DNA from: Calonectria ilicicola
Taxonomy: Eukaryota; Ascomycota; Sordariomycetes; Hypocreales; Nectriaceae
Direction of reading: 5' to 3'
DNA: 64,000 bases
NCBI GenBank assembly: GCA_020809705.1
Contig: CP085833.1
Coordinates: forward strand, 1,426,001 to 1,490,000
Numbering within the stretch: the first letter of the stretch is position 1; every line of letters begins with the position of its first letter. Below the pieces are notes generated by a model. That model was not told where the DNA came from and made no database searches. It was given only the letters and a program-made list of their open reading frames with translations. The translations under genes and the position numbers were made by a program. Positions 63,266-64,000 of this stretch are shown here, piece by piece.

Positions 63266-64000
63266 GGCTGTTGTGTGAATGAGGAAGCGTGGATGAGAAA
63301 ACGCAGTTGTATTGGAGTTAGGTCAGCCCTATAAGTAGCGCGATGGCCAGGGCTGTGCTTATGCGTCGGTCTGAGTCACTTGGCCGATTTGCTGCGGTCA
63401 GAACCAAATGCGGGGTGCCTCGGTGATTTTTCCAGCCTGGTAAATCGCACAAAACTGATCAGCAGACGACATGCATCTAGGCAACAAAATGTTTTCTGAG
63501 TTCTATTGGTATTGGGTTGCCTCCGGTCGAGGTGGTGGGTGGGGCGATGGAGTTTTTAGGTAAGGGACTGGAGATAGTCCAAGGACAAGTTGGTCAAGAC
63601 TATTAAAACGGCCGTCAACATACAAGGGCTTAATGCCAGTATTTGAGGAATTAAGTTGGCGTAGTACATACGTCTTTTGAACCTCGCTGTGCAATGTGAA
63701 CACAGTTTAGTTTGCTTGTCCCCCCGTTGTACTAATAGAACAATTTCCCGATCGCTGGTAACTCGATCTGGTCCTCTGAACATGATACACTATTTTTTCC
63801 GGAATTGGCATTCAGAATATGAACAGGGTCCGTACCTTTGTCTTTTTTTCCCCTCATTTGTTGAAAAATACTAATTGTCTGAGAGCACAAAGGGCAATCC
63901 GTTACAACAACACCCAGTCCAGATAGAGTGATTAGCAATTGAGAAGAACAAACTAAATTATATTGAGCCGTTCATTCCAATATGCATATAGTGTCAAACA
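63266..64000. other. Intergenic, right window edge
   Basis: About 730 bp upstream of the small acidic gene, with a possible CTTATAG element on the minus strand near 63328-63335. No gene is supported before the window ends. Confidence 0.45.

Noticed and set aside
1..64000. A secondary-metabolite gene cluster spanning the window
   Set aside because: Redox enzymes, transporters and a Zn2Cys6 factor are present but scattered, and no PKS, NRPS, terpene synthase or other backbone enzyme is visible.
1..64000. CRISPR arrays, operons or other prokaryotic features
   Set aside because: Spliceosomal introns and fungal families throughout; the only regular array is the coding ankyrin repeat.

Overview
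This is a fungal nuclear window from a filamentous ascomycete (Pezizomycotina). The evidence is the 50-126 bp introns with GTAAGT/GTACGT donors, CTAAC-type branch points and CAG/TAG acceptors, the CT-rich leaders, and the typically fungal families: HET, PNP-NACHT-ankyrin, Zn2Cys6, NmrA-like and Cas1p. Gene style suggests Sordariomycetes, perhaps Hypocreales, but that is a guess. All splice models were built by hand; every multi-exon model keeps frame across all its junctions.

0-9 kb, metabolism: an SDR oxidoreductase and a convergent 2-oxoglutarate/Fe(II) oxygenase, a GH31 glycoside hydrolase in one exon, and a secreted two-domain fasciclin protein. 11.7-19.2 kb, membrane proteins: an orphan polytopic protein, a ten-exon sugar transporter with a 12-nt micro-exon, and a convergent Dal5-type anion permease.

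22-30 kb, probable self/non-self region: a HET-domain protein, a cysteine-rich secreted preproprotein with a Kex2-type site, and a PNP-NACHT-ankyrin NLR that lacks the first half of its PNP domain and stops inside the ankyrin array. 30-37.8 kb holds no gene I can support; its left part is AT-rich and its right part GC-rich with simple repeats.

37.8-44.2 kb: a Cas1p-type polysaccharide O-acetyltransferase, then an SDR and an NmrA-like protein on the other strand. 45.7-49.9 kb: an intact 1385-aa PNP-NACHT-ankyrin NLR in one exon. Its end carries ankyrin repeats in exact 99-bp register; the two units compared base by base differ almost only by transitions. The gene lies between two copies of a short palindrome-bearing repeat.

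50.7-64 kb: a Zn2Cys6 transcription factor, then an apparent segmental duplication. Two paralogous genes of unknown function (755 and 488 aa) share a double RW..xGIW motif and flank an FHA-kinase gene. The shorter paralog stops at a TAA where the longer has CAA, yet its DNA stays about 89% identical for some 70 bp beyond the stop. A small acidic orphan gene closes the window. The two NLRs, the HET gene and the duplicated orphan pair are the most unusual content.
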